Assembly (NCBI RefSeq): GCF_003265705.1
Contig: NW_020312788.1
Location: forward strand, 2,486,405-2,550,404
DNA from: Callorhinus ursinus
Taxonomy: Eukaryota; Chordata; Mammalia; Carnivora; Otariidae
DNA length: 64,000 bases
Direction of reading: 5' to 3'
The notes beneath the pieces are model-generated. The model did no database searches and was not told the DNA's origin. It saw only the letters and a program-made list of their open reading frames with translations. The position numbers and the translations under genes were made by a program. Below, piece by piece: positions 49,530-61,015 of the stretch. The number at the start of each line of letters is the position of its first letter. The first letter of the stretch is position 1.

Positions 49530-49543
49530 AAAATTAAAGAATG

Positions 49544-50247
49544 TCCCCCTTCTCATTTCTTTTTTCCCCCTTCTCCGTTTTTGAACTTTTGTCTCATTTC
49601 CCCACACACCTTACTTAATGTAGCATGGCCATCCATCTCCTGGACAAAGAGCAGACCTGTTCAACAACTCTTTATTCAGTATTTGTTTTCAGGAACCAAC
49701 CTGGAGGCACGGACTGTAAGTCTGGGCAGCACGTAGGTAACCCTGTGACAGGTACAGCAACTGAGCTCATCAGCATCCACCAACGGGGTAGAGGGCGCAA
49801 TGGGTGGGGGGAGGCAGAGATAGGACGGACAGCCCAGAGGGAGCTGAGGCACGGGAAGAGGCAGGGGAAGGAAAGAGAGCGGAAGCTTGAACAAAGACTT
49901 ATGTGATCGGCAAGAGTTAGCCAGGTCAGGAAGGGCTGACATCATTTTTGTCTACCACGGGCAAACAAATGATTTGTTACCGGGGCCAAAAAGCAGATCT
50001 CTTCCATTACAAAGTGAAATGTTCTACTTTCTAGTACAGTAAGTTAAATGCTTTTATCTGTTGAAAAATACAAAAATAGGATTTCTGGAAACCATATGCT
50101 TATATAATTTTCGTAGAAATTAAACACTTTAAAAATATTCTTGCATCTTGTCATTTCTCCCCCATCCTTCTTTGCCATAAAATATCCACATGATGACATA
50201 ATGTAATATCAGTGAATTGGTTTACTTTTTAGATATGACCAAACATT
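49544..50247. other. Unique non-coding DNA
   Basis: Nothing is recognised. A G/A-rich stretch lies at 49786-49895. Confidence 0.4.
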
Positions 50248-50263
50248 GGGATGGACTATTTTT

Positions 50264-50460
50264 TCTTTTTTTAAGATTTTATTTATTTATTTGACAGAGA
50301 GAGACATATCGAGAGAGGGAACACAAGCAGGGGCAGTGGGAGAGGGAGAAGCAGGCTTCCCGCTGAGCAGGGAGCCTGATGTGGGGCTCGATCCCAGGAC
50401 CCTGGGATCATGACCTGAGTCGAAGGCAGAGGCTTAATGACTGAGCCACCCAGGCGCCCC
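50264..50460 (-). mobile_element. CAN-SINE (SINEC)
   Basis: Minus-strand copy from ctttttttaagattttattt to ctgagccacccaggcgcccc. The target-site duplication gggatggactattttt (50248-50263) / gggatgggctattttt (50461-50476) has one mismatch. Confidence 0.94.
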
Positions 50461-50514
50461 GGGATGGGCTATTTTTACTGTGAGGCCATTTAACAGTGAT
50501 GAATGTGGGAGAAC

Positions 50515-50680
50515 AATCACACGACCTGGGGGCAAAAGCCAGCTCTGCTACTTAAGGTTACTTAACCTCTTTGAGATGGTTTCCTCTCTCTTTTAAATGG
50601 GGTAATAATACCAACCTCAGAGGGCAGGGAGAAAAATCAATTAAACACCACAGTCCAGGACTGAGCACAGACCAGCACAT
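50515..50680 (+). repeat. MIR
   Basis: gcaaaagccagctctgctac, ggttacttaacctctttgag and ttaaatggggtaataatacc, then gactgagcacagaccagcac, match MIR in plus orientation. Confidence 0.8.
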
Positions 50681-52148
50681 GGAGCAGGCTAAGGAAGTGT
50701 GTGGGTGCCATGGCTGAAATATCCTTCCTTCTCATCCCCTAAAAGTCAGCTGCCTTCTCTTCTCTAAATATCACACAACCGAAGTATATTTTTTTTCTTT
50801 TTTGTATCTGTTCTGGTAGTAGCAAAACAACTGAAGTATATCTTAAAATTATTTGTATTACATACCAAGTATAACATTTTTTAAAAAGTAAGGAGTTTTT
50901 GTCTCTTCAAAAAAAAAAAGTATTCGTTATCTTCATTAAAATCTGTATATCCCTTGAATATTTTTCCCCTCTTGCTAAGTGAATGACTCTAAATGGAAAA
51001 AAAAAAAGTTCTTTCTACCCCTATGAAAAACATAACAACAACAAAAAAAGAAACAGCTACATTTTTTGCCAGGTAATAAGTAGTCATTCTTCTAGAAGTA
51101 GAAATCTTTTTAAACTTTCACTTTTCCCCCCTCTTTTAGAAGTAACTTTTAAATACACCAAAAACATTCTGCCTGTCTCCTCCTTTCCCTTTTAAAAACT
51201 TCAACATTACCTCTTCAGTACTGGATAAGCCTTCCCAACAAGCAGGAAATGCTTTACCTGTCTGAAACTGACCTGCCAACTTTCTGGGGCATACCTGACA
51301 CAAAAATCCACAACAGATATCCAAGAGCCAGTTTCCACCAGCATATGGACCAATGCCATGGACGCCGGACATCAGGACTACTGCAGTGGCCAACACAGAT
51401 CTTGACACCTGTCATCACTGCTTCTAATTTATTCCTCACGCTGCACCGGCTCTAGTTCCGTTGTCTGTCACCTCTATTCTTTCTTACTCAACAGAAGCCA
51501 AGTTCTTGACCTGGCAAACATGACCTTCACCCACCTGCCCCATTGGTCTCTCATCGTCATCACGCTTGCTGTCTCCCCTCCTCTCCTGCCCCCAAACACA
51601 AACATGTATACACACACACACACACACACACACAGTTCCAGCCTTACTACTTTCTATTCTTTCCCAACACTGTTCGTCCCTTCACTGCCTTTGCCCATTG
51701 TCATCAGCTGAAGCTTCCTTCATCTTTCATCCTCAAAACCACATCTTTAGTTCAGTCCTCCCTGAGCATCTTGTCAGTAGTTCTTCCTCCTTCTCTAATC
51801 TTAAAGGTCTACTTGTACCACTATTGCAGGACTTTTGTGATGTGCTGCCAGATGCTAAATGTACTTGTGAGCAAGTCACATCTTCTATTAACCTGTAAGC
51901 TCTTTAAGGATGAGGAATATGTGGCCCTCCCAGAGAAAACCTTCAGATGTTGTGTTATCCTGGTTTTCCATGAATATTTATTGCAAAAGCAGGTGTGTTT
52001 ACCACCTGCTAATCATCTCCAGGTTCATATGAGATGCAAGCCAAAGCGACTCCAACTTTAGACGTGCCAAATGGTATTTCTCCCTGGATATGCTAGTGAA
52101 GGTCTTCTGAGAGACCAAGAGACCAAGAGAGATGAGTACATTTTCATA
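50681..52148. other. Mostly unique DNA, possible L2 remnants, one (CA)n
   Basis: No gene is recognised. A (CA)n run of about 26 bp is at 51609-51634. The pyrimidine-rich 51440-51960 stretch has L2-like phrases (for example aacctgtaagctctttaagg) but too weak to place. The 172- and 110-codon frames here overlap the CA repeat and are not convincing genes. Confidence 0.4.
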
Positions 52149-52645
52149 GTATGGTAAGCTGAATAATGGCTTCCAAAAATACCCAAGTCTTAATGCCTGA
52201 AATTTGGGGATGTCACCTCATATGGCAAAAAGCAACGTGAAGATGTGATTAAGGTAAAGATCTGGGATTGGGGAAGTTATCCTGGTTTATCCAGATGGGC
52301 CCTAACTATAATGACAAGTGTCTTGAAAAGAGGAAGACAGAGGGAGATTTGACAACAGAAAGGGAGAAAGTGACATGGTGACAGAAGCAGAGACTGGAGT
52401 GATGAGCTTTGAAGATGGAAGGAGAGGCCACCAGCCAAGGAACATGGCAGCCACCAGGAGCTGAAAATGCAAGGAAAGAAATTCTCCCCTGCAGCCTCCT
52501 GAAGGAACCTGTTCTGCCAGTACCTTCACTTTAGCCCAGCAAAACTGATTTTGCATTTCTGACCTCCAGAAGTGTAAACGAATGAATCTGTGTTGTTATA
52601 AGCCACTAAGTCTGTGGTTACAGCAGCCACAGAAAACTAACACAC
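52149..52645 (+). repeat. Old LTR-like repeat (MaLR/ERVL type)
   Basis: taagctgaataatggcttcc, cctcatatggcaaaaagcaa, gatgtgattaaggtaaagat, ggtttatccagatgggccct, gacctccagaagtgtaaacg, ttgttataagccactaagtc and agaaaactaacaca follow a common ancient mammalian LTR-type repeat in order over almost 500 bp. The subfamily is uncertain. Confidence 0.6.
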
Positions 52646-52689
52646 GTGTTGAGTATTTAGCCTTTCTGGGCACCATACTATATATAACA

Positions 52690-52880
52690 CAGTAGTTCTC
52701 AAAGTGAGGTTTCTGGACCAGCATCACCATCATCACCACCTGGGTACATGGTAAAAATGCAAACATTCAGGCCTCATCCAAAACTGCTGAATCAATGCTC
52801 TGGGGGAGAACACCCAGCTATCTATAATTGAACAAGCACTCCGATCGATTCTGGGGTATTTTCAAGTTTGAGGACTACTC
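52690..52880 (+). mobile_element. MER5A-type hAT-Charlie DNA transposon remnant
   Basis: The ends cagtagttctcaaagtgagg and ttcaagtttgaggactact are inverted copies of each other. The interior, ggaccagcatcaccatcatcaccacctggg, aaaatgcaaacattcaggcc and ctgctgaatcaatgctctgg, fits MER5A, a short non-autonomous hAT element without its own transposase. Confidence 0.82.
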
Positions 52881-54580
52881 CTGGAACATTTTCTCTTTGA
52901 ACTTGGTAATTAGCAGGATGTCACGCATTTTAGAAGGATGAAATAATCTACTAGAACATCACTGCCTTGAAACAAATGCTATGACAACACAATGTGGAAA
53001 ATGGCAAGGACATCCTAAATATACTACAGCACAAATAACAAAAAAGTCTTAAAATAACATGAGAAGCTACTACCCATATCTAAAGTCTATTTTATCTGTG
53101 CTTAAAGGTTTGAACTAGCAATGGCCAGGTATAACTATTCACTGCTAAACTATTAACTACTAAATAAAATTCTTTTTCTTAGCAGGCAAAATAGATTTAA
53201 AATTAATGGAACCACAAACCAGTACTTTTTCTAACAATGACAATTTTTCTATTATTCCGAGGGAGTCCATTTTGAACTTCTATCAAGTTCTTGGCCTATA
53301 ATTTCCACATTCAGCACATGAAGATAAAACCTCCAATGTTATATTTTGTGTGTGTTTTTTAATACAAGTGTATGTCGGGAGAAACTTATAAAGGGGAAAG
53401 AATAACATTTCCAACATGATATCTAAAAATGGCCATTAGGCAAAAATTTGTACAATAATATTATACGATGCCTATTTTTTTAGAAAGCCAATTTCATACC
53501 ACAAGCATCTATTTATTAAATGGATGAATAAATGAATGTCACATCTTAATAGGAGATGATCATAATAATCAACCAGTCTCAAAATCTAAACTCTGTTTTT
53601 AACTTCTATCTCTCATCTAAAGGGCTATTTAAGTTACATAAGTAATCTACAGAACTGTGTTTTTCTTTGTGGCATTGTTTGGTAATCTGAATTTTGCCAG
53701 TCTCTGCTGACCACATTCCATGCTTATCAACACTTACTGTGCTACGTAGAAATCAACCAGAGGAGTCTGTTCTCTGGGGTTAAAGGACTGTTTAACAAGG
53801 AGAAGCAAGTGGGAAATCATTTCCCTGCCTAGGATCTTATAAATTAGGTCAATAGGACCCAAGTCAAATTGTAACCACAGCATTTATTAACTTTGTTTTT
53901 ACACAGCCCTGTTTTCATAATTCCCAGGAAATGGAGATAGTTAGTGAAGCACCACTTTATCAGTTGCTTTACAGCTTCAACAACTAGTTTAAGGAAAAAA
54001 ACTGACGTTAGGTTGTGAGGAGCCATGGCTAGGAGCAAAGTGAAAAAAGAGCTGCTTCTTGATTCATGCTTCACGGGCCGATGGTGCCTGCATATGCACA
54101 CGCACAGAGCACTGCAGTCTAGTTATTACCTCCGCCCTTTGTATTGGATAGCTGGTGCCAAATATAATTTGTCTGCTGATGCTGAACACCATGCACCCTA
54201 ATATGAAATTCTGTGTTATGATATTTTATCATTTACTTTTAACCTCCTAATCAAGAATCTGTTATGGAGAGAAGCACACATCCACAAAGGAGGAGCTGAT
54301 ACTCACAACAGGACTATTGCCAAAGAGAATAGACCATGCTTACTTATGCCGTGGTTACTAAATGCCCCCTAGTATCCAAGTCACTATAGAGATAATTCTT
54401 AGAATATTACCAGTTAATGGCCTTGAGCAATAGGGGCCTTGACTCTAGAAGTTAATATTTTATTTAATTTTACTGCCAACCCTATGTTGGGAGAGAGCGT
54501 AACCACAAATGAAAAAAAATGATAAAAATTCTCAGCTAACCTCTAATCTTGATTTCAGTCCTTAATTTTTTAAGTTCTTT
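52881..54580. other. Unique non-coding DNA
   Basis: 1.7 kb with nothing recognised. Confidence 0.45.
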
Positions 54581-54624
54581 TCCCCCAAGCTTTTATTTTT
54601 ATTTATTTATTTATTTTTAAAGAT

Positions 54625-54833
54625 CTCGGGGCACCTGGGTGGCTCAGTCTGCCTTTGGCTCAGGTCGTGATCCCAGGGTCCTGGGATCGGGCCCTGCATC
54701 GGGCTCTCTGCTCAGCAGGAAGCCTGCTTCTCCCTCTCCCTCTGCCTGCTGCTCCCACTGCTTGTGCTCTCTCTCTCTCCCTCTCTGTCAAATAAATAAA
54801 TAGATAAATAAATAAATAAATAAATCTTTTAAA
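54625..54833 (+). mobile_element. CAN-SINE (SINEC), inverted relative to its host SINE
   Basis: Plus-strand copy: ggggcacctgggtggctcag, then a B box gggatcgggccctgc, CT-rich stretch, and the tail caaataaataaatagataaa extended by TAAA units. A short aaagat duplication (54619-54624 and 54834-54839) flanks it. With the minus-strand SINE it forms an inverted pair. Confidence 0.9.
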
Positions 54834-54867
54834 AAAGATATTTACTTATTTATTTATCTATTTATTT

Positions 54868-54871
<4 letters not shown>

Positions 54872-54902
<31 letters not shown>
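54872..54902 (+). repeat. (GA)n microsatellite
   Basis: About 15 uninterrupted GA units within the body of the minus-strand SINE, grown from the usual gagagagag stretch. Confidence 0.95.
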
Positions 54903-54906
<4 letters not shown>

Positions 54907-55261
54907 CACACATGAACAGAGGGAGGGCAAAGGGAGAGTGAGAGGGACCTGAAGCAGATTCCCCGCTGAGCATGGAGCCTGAGATCATGACCTGAGCTGA
55001 AGAAAGATGCTTAACTGACTGAGCCACCCAGGAGCCCCTCCCCAAACTTTTAAAACAAAAGTGTTCAAAATAGCAAAGTAGCATATTTTTAATTTCATTA
55101 CTCAAACTCTAACTGTATTCTCAGCAGGATATCAAGCACTATGGGGAAATACACTGGAGTATGAGGTCCTGTCTTGAGCTGCTTTTAGAACTGGATGGAA
55201 ATAAATTTGAGAGCACACAGATAAGACACCTACTACTTAAGTAGGTGTAATGATATTGTAT

Positions 55262-55375
55262 GATATTAATAATGACAACTCCTATTGATCAAACACATTC
55301 CATGGCTCAGGGACCAAGCTAGCTAGTTTACATACACACTATACAACCTTACAAAATACAGGATGCACTGAAGTA
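55262..55375 (-). repeat. MIR fragment
   Basis: cacattccatggctcaggga, ccaagctagctagtttacat and caaccttacaaaatacagg are a reverse MIR/MIR3-like segment. Confidence 0.4.
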
Positions 55376-55684
55376 GAGATTTAAAGGGCTGTAAGTTACA
55401 GGTTTTCCATGGTAAGGGGGATCTGTGAAGAATCAGGGCTGAAGAATCATCTTTGGATAAAGATGAGGAAGGTCATTCTAAGTAAACCCAGTGATAAAAA
55501 TGTACCTGGCCTGCTTAGGGCAAGAGTAGTTGGAGCAGTGGAAAAACGTAGAGGCTAGGGGACTGTTTTTTTTCCTACTTTTCTCTTTGTCAGAAGTGCT
55601 GATAATCAGAGGAAAAGCTGGGGACCGTGTTCAGTGCAGTTTTTATAGAAAGGTAGGGCAGAAGCCTCAAGAATAAATCAAGAG
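55376..55684. other. Unique non-coding DNA
   Basis: Nothing is recognised. Confidence 0.4.
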
Positions 55685-56854
55685 GGCAAAAAAACACAAT
55701 GGAGAAAGAGTAGGCTCTCCAATAAATTATGCTTGGAAAACTGGATATTCATATGAAAAAAATGAAATTGGACCCTTCAAAAAGTCGACTCAAAATGGAT
55801 TAAATCTTTAAAAATAAGATCTAAAACGATAAAACTCCTAGAAGAAAAACCATAAAACTCCTAGAAGAAAGTCTAGGGGAAAAGCTTCTTGATATTGCCC
55901 TTGGCAATGATTTATTGGTTAGGACACCAAACGCACAATAAACAAATGGGACTACATCAAACTAAAAAGCTTCTGCAGGGCAAAGGAAATAATCAGCAAA
56001 GTGAAAAGACAACCTACAGAATGAAAGAAAATATTTATAAATCATATGCCTGATAAAGGGTTAGTATTCAAAATATATAAGGAACTCCTACAACTCAATG
56101 GCAAAAAAAAAAAAAATTACCAGATTTTAAAAATGGGCAAAAGACCTGAACAGACATTTCCCCAAAGAGAAGGTAAATGAAAAGATGCTCAACATCATTA
56201 ACCATCAGGAAAATGCAAATCAAAACCACAATGAGATATCACCTCATACCTGTTAGGATGATTATTATCAAAAAAAGCAAAAGGTAAGTGTTGGCAAGGA
56301 TGTGGAGGAAAGAGACTCCTTGTGCACTGCTGCTGGAAGTTGGTATATCCACTATGGATAAAAGCATAGAGATTTCTCAAAAACTCATGTGACCCAGCAA
56401 CCCCACTTCTGGGTATATATCTGAAAGAATTGAAATCAGTATCTCAAAGAGATAACTGCATATCCATGCTCAATTGCAGTATTATGCACAAAGGCAAAGA
56501 AAACAGAAAATAGGAAACAAATGTTTATCTACAGATGAATGGATAAAGAAAATGTGCTATATAAATACAATGGAATACTATTCAGCCTTAAAAAAGGAAA
56601 TCCTGCTGTTTGCTACAATGTGGATGAACTTAAAGACATTATTCTAAATGAAATAAGCCAGACACAGAAGAACAAATACTATGTGATCCTATTTTATATA
56701 AGTAGAAGTGGAGGGTAGAATTGTGGTTACTAGGGGCTCAGGGAAAGAGGAATTAGAGAGGTATATATAGTTTTACTTATGTGAAATGAATAGTCTTAAA
56801 GATCTACTGTACAGCACAGTGCATATAGTTAACAATACAATATTGTACACTTAA

Positions 56855-57038
56855 TTTTTTTTTTTAAAGAGAGCACACGCAGTGGAGAGGGGCAGAGGGG
56901 GTGAGACAGAGAGAATCTCAAGCAGACTCCATGCCTATTGCAGAGCTCAACACAGGGCTCCATCTCACAAACCTGAAACTGTGACCTGAGCCAAAATCAA
57001 GAGTCAGATGCTTAGCCCACTGAGCCACCCAGGTACCC
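56855..57038 (-). mobile_element. Older CAN-SINE in the L1 3' UTR
   Basis: Minus-strand, diverged copy: T-rich tail, gagagcacacgcagtggaga, then atcaagagtcagatgcttag and ccactgagccacccaggtac. The 11-bp duplication tgtacacttaa is at 56844-56854 and 57039-57049. Confidence 0.88.
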
Positions 57039-57100
57039 TGTACACTTAAAATTTTAAGATGGTAGATTTTATGTCAAATGTTCTTATCAAAAAGAGGGAG

Positions 57101-57220
57101 GGGTGCCTGGATGGCTGTCAGTTAACCATCTGACTCTTGAATTCGGCTCAGGTCTGGATCTTGGTGTCATGAGTTCAAGCCCTGTGTTGGACTCCTCACT
57201 GGGCATGGGGCCTACTTAAA
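57101..57220 (+). mobile_element. Short older CAN-SINE in the L1 3' UTR
   Basis: A 120-bp plus-strand copy: ggggtgcctggatggctgtc, catctgactcttgaattcgg, ctcctcactgggcatggggc, with no CT-rich stretch and almost no tail, as in the older short type. The 12-bp duplication aaaaagagggag is at 57089-57100 and 57221-57232. Confidence 0.86.
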
Positions 57221-57400
57221 AAAAAGAGGGAGAGAGGAAACTTCTAGAGATGACAGGGGAGTTTAGACCATCAGATATGGTGATGATTTCATGGGTACAC
57301 AGTTATCTTCAAACTCATCAAATTGTATATATTAAGTATGTCCAACTTTTTTGCATGTCAATCACACTTCAATGAAAAAATAATTATAAATAAATAAAGT

Positions 57401-57984
57401 TAAATGTCTAAATGGAGAGGACACGCTGATAGATATGATACCTACCTGGAATTTGAAAGTGAGGATGTTGAGGCAGAGAAGGAAAAAGCACGACTATTGG
57501 GGAAGGAGAGTGGTTTGAGCAATCATGTTGCTTGCTGTGGGTTAATAGGAATAGTAATGTAAATATCTGGTGGTTAGGCTCTGGGTGCAAGGACTGAGGA
57601 TGTAATTTCACAGCAATTCATAGATGGATGAGGCCTGAGGGTGGGGGTAATTGAAATGACTCTCCATTATCCTTCCCAACTCCCATCCATTCACCATTTT
57701 GAGTATATGGAAGAAAGGCAAGGAACACAAGAGAAGACATGGAGAAAAGTCAGAAACTTAAGTTAATATGATATAAGACTATAGACTGAGGTCAGGGAGG
57801 AGGAAGGATGCCCCTTCCAAACAAATACCAGTATCTTTACAAGGAGGACATGCAGGGGAACTAAGCCATCTTTTCTCTAATGCAAGCCAAGTCCTTCCCA
57901 AACACATTTCCAGTTTTATTTTCTGATTTCCCCTTCTGTAATCTCAAACAGACCCTGTATTTTTCCAGTTTTCCCATTCTGTAC
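57401..57984. other. Unique non-coding DNA
   Basis: Nothing is recognised. Confidence 0.4.
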
Positions 57985-58285
57985 TCTCCATCACTATCCC
58001 CCCTTATCAATGTCATACCATTTATTAGGGTTCAAACTAAATACTACCTCTTTGAGGTTTATTCATTTCCCTCATTGAATTCCTTTTCCATGCTCAGGAA
58101 GAACCCTATACTTGCGTCATTTATTACAAACTCTAAGTATTTATAGAGTTAAGAGAAATCTTAACTCCTCTGCCATATTATAAGATCCTTAGAGGCAAGA
58201 ACCATGGGTTCCCTCTCTTGTATCTGTCACTATGTCTTGGTATAGTAGATATTTAATAAATGTTAGCTAAATTGAATTAAATTTC
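57985..58285 (+). repeat. L2 LINE 3' region
   Basis: caaactaaatactacctctt, atcctt-agaggcaagaaccatg and gtatagtagatatttaataa, then atgttagctaaattgaatta, follow the L2 3' end in order. Confidence 0.6.
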
Positions 58286-60656
58286 TATGCTACTGATGAT
58301 CCCAGGGAAGGGAAGAACAATACTAACATTAGCTCAAGAACTCAGACTGTCTTGCTAACTTCTTTTTCCATGATGCTTAGAATAATCCCTATCAAAGGGC
58401 AGGTGCTCAACAGATACTGAAAATGAACAGAGATCAGTATTTCCCAGTGGTAACAGACAGAGGCTCTTGAAAGAACCATGAATGGTATGCCCTTTAAATA
58501 ACAGTCTTTGATCCTCAACTGCCTTGTGCCCACATTTCCACTCAGCAACACATAGCAACTGCTTATATGGCAGCTCTAGGATGATCAGAAACCATTAAGT
58601 TTTTTAACTGAAGTATGACTTACCTACAATAAAATCTAAGTCCATAGACATTCGATATATGTTTACATATGTATGTACCTACGTCACCATGACTTGATTA
58701 AGATGTAGAAAAGCTCCAGCACTCCAGCAGGCTCTCTCTTGCCCACGCCCTCTCCACCCGCCCCAGCCCCCATAAAACTACTTCTATCAATATAGATTAG
58801 TTTTGCCTGGAAAAAGTTTATCTTATCCTTTCCACTGTTCACTGCCTTATGGAAGTGTGAATTCCTTGAGGCCAAAATGGCCATCTTCTCTGTCCTTTGA
58901 CTAGTCATTCGAAGGTAGATGGTACACTTTTGCTAAAAAAATCCTAAGCAATAACAGCAATGGATTCTAGCAGGCAGGCCTATTCTCATATGCATTAATA
59001 AAGGAGAAGGGCACAAAACTAAGCAAAACACTAAACTATATGTCCACTTTACGGCACACTGTAGCTGACCCGGTATGTGGATGCTCTCTGAACCAGTTTT
59101 TTTTTTGGAGACACACGCAGAGCTGTAATCAGAGCATGAGCTAGTCTGATTGGGATGCCCGCTGCTCTGCTCCACATCAGATAATTGTCCTAAGTACCCA
59201 TACTCCCACCCTCAACACACAGACAAGACTGAGTCTTCCCTGACGAGACAGAACACCAGTTTTAGAAGAAGTAGAGTATCTCATTACTTCTCCCAGAACG
59301 CTATTGTTTTTAGGCAATGAGCATCTGGTTTGTTTCATTACATTTGATGAGGAAAATGATTTATTATGATGACCATGGTAAGTGAAAACCATGAGCTCTC
59401 AGATTTTATTAAAACAAACCTTGGTAAGAATAATGCTTTTCTTGTTGAATTCAGTAAAGGATCTTTCTTTATGTCAGACGATGATTCAGCTAATGCAGAG
59501 TGAATGTGCAGGTACAGATTTTGATACATGGATCAATATTTCATATCAAATTACCTGAACTCTTCTGAGAGTGACTAATTTTCTGTTCCCCATGGAAACA
59601 GGACAGGAATGCTAATGCAGTGCAGTTCTGAGGCATTGCCCTCAGCCAGAGGAAGCCTGTAGTTCTAGCTTTGTTACAGCATATAAATGAAGACCGATGT
59701 TGTTCACAGTTAAGTTAAGCCCTAAACTTTTGAGAGATATAAGTCTATGCTTTTAGGGGACTGTCTAATAATGAACATCTTATGTAAATGAGTGTTATTT
59801 TAGTAGCCTCTGAAATAGAAACTAGTTTTTTATTTTTAGACTTTCTACAAAGTTGACATTTTATTAAGTGAGCTGAAAAAAATAAGATTCATGGTTTGAT
59901 CAAGCACCAAATCCACAAACCCTTGTATAAATAATTACATAAGAGCAAGTATCACTTCGTAATACTTGTCACTTGTACTTGGGAATCGACACAAGTATTT
60001 TCTCCTCCCTACAAATCCACTTCAGCCTCATGAGCTCCTGCAAGTCCTGAAATCTTTCTGCCTTACCACCTGCAGGAAGCCGTTGGTGTGAGATGTCATT
60101 CCTTCAAGACAAAGCCTGAACACAAAGCAAAGACAACCTGGGTAAAAAGACTTCTCGATGCATTTAGAGAAAATTATACACACCCAAAATTAAACCCTTG
60201 CATCTCATTAAATTAAAAAAAAAACTATAAGCTATAACCTCAGTGCTGATGAAATGGTTTTATTATCTGAATATCCTAATTTTTCCTAGGCAATGAACAA
60301 TTTCACCTAATGCACATTCCCCTAACTGTAGAGCATACTGAGTTGTCCCAACCAGCTTCTTACTGTGAATAGTGTATTAATGGTTTGTTAGTCACACTGT
60401 AGAAAGTAAATATGTATCATAGAAGGGGAGAAAAATTTGTATAGCATAATTACATAGGTTTATGTAAAAAGGGAAGATCTATACCCAGTCTGAAAATTAG
60501 CAATTTCTGTTGCAATCCAAAAATACCAAGAATGCAGCAAGGCACAGATTCTCAGCTTTGCCGTTGTGACTTTATTTGCAAGTACATACATAAAAGCAAC
60601 AATGCTTAATTTGAGCCTTTTGAATACAATCACTAAATTTAACTCTGTAGTCTTAA
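58286..60656. other. Unique non-coding DNA
   Basis: 2.4 kb without a recognised gene or repeat. Open frames are 80 codons or shorter. Confidence 0.45.
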
Positions 60657-60668
60657 GATATATATATA

Positions 60669-60700
<32 letters not shown>

Positions 60701-60702
60701 GT
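60657..60702 (+). repeat. Compound (TA)n(TG)n(TA)n microsatellite
   Basis: A tatatatatatgtgtgtgtg run followed by tatatatatatatatatata. Confidence 0.95.
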
Positions 60703-60824
60703 CATATAGTCATAGGACACAGCCTTTGCTTTTTCTTGTTAAGTGGTCAGTCCTTATGAGCACAGTAGATTCACCGAGTCAGTAATGAAGGCTGGACACG
60801 AGTGAGCCACAACGTCAATGGGAT

Positions 60825-61015
60825 CTCCATTTAAATTCCAGCCCTCCTACTGACTAGCTCTATAACCTAAGATAAATAACTGATCCTTGGTTACCCTTGG
60901 TGGATGAGAAGTTATGTTTCACAACACATGAAAAATGAACACTATGTGATCAGTATCATGCCTGGCCCATACTGAGTCCTCAGTGCAGCATAGCTATCAT
61001 GACTTTGATTATCAT
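60825..61015 (+). repeat. MIR
   Basis: ttccagccctcctactgact, agctctataacctaagataa and cctggcccatactgagtcct, then cagtgcagcatagctatcat, are a plus-strand MIR. Confidence 0.7.

Larger units (their letters stand above)
54596..55038 (-). mobile_element. CAN-SINE split in its T-rich tail by a second CAN-SINE
   Basis: The tail starts tttttatttatttatttatt and continues after the inner SINE at 54834-55038, ending ctgagccacccaggagcccc. The outer duplication tcccccaagctttta (54581-54595) / tccccaaactttta (55039-55052) frames both. This copy lacks roughly 25 bp around the B box (it reads gagcctgagatcatgacc), so its Pol III promoter is probably dead. Confidence 0.88.
55685..57400 (+). mobile_element. 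Old L1 3' region with two SINE insertions
   Basis: ORF2 blocks in order (actcaaaatggattaaatct, gggactacatcaaactaaaa, caaaccacaatgagatatc-type, cacttctgggtatatatctg, ggaatactattcagccttaa, attattctaaatgaaataag) lead into a 3' UTR. The UTR is interrupted at 56855-57038 and 57101-57220 and ends at ccaacttttttgcatgtcaa, tcacacttcaatgaaaaaa. All frames are broken. A 23-bp internal tandem duplication (ataaaactcctagaagaaaa unit) lies at 55829-55873. Confidence 0.85.

Noticed and set aside
51543..52061. 172-codon open frame
   Set aside because: Begins with a (CA)n-encoded THTHTH run and lies in pyrimidine-rich DNA; not a convincing gene.
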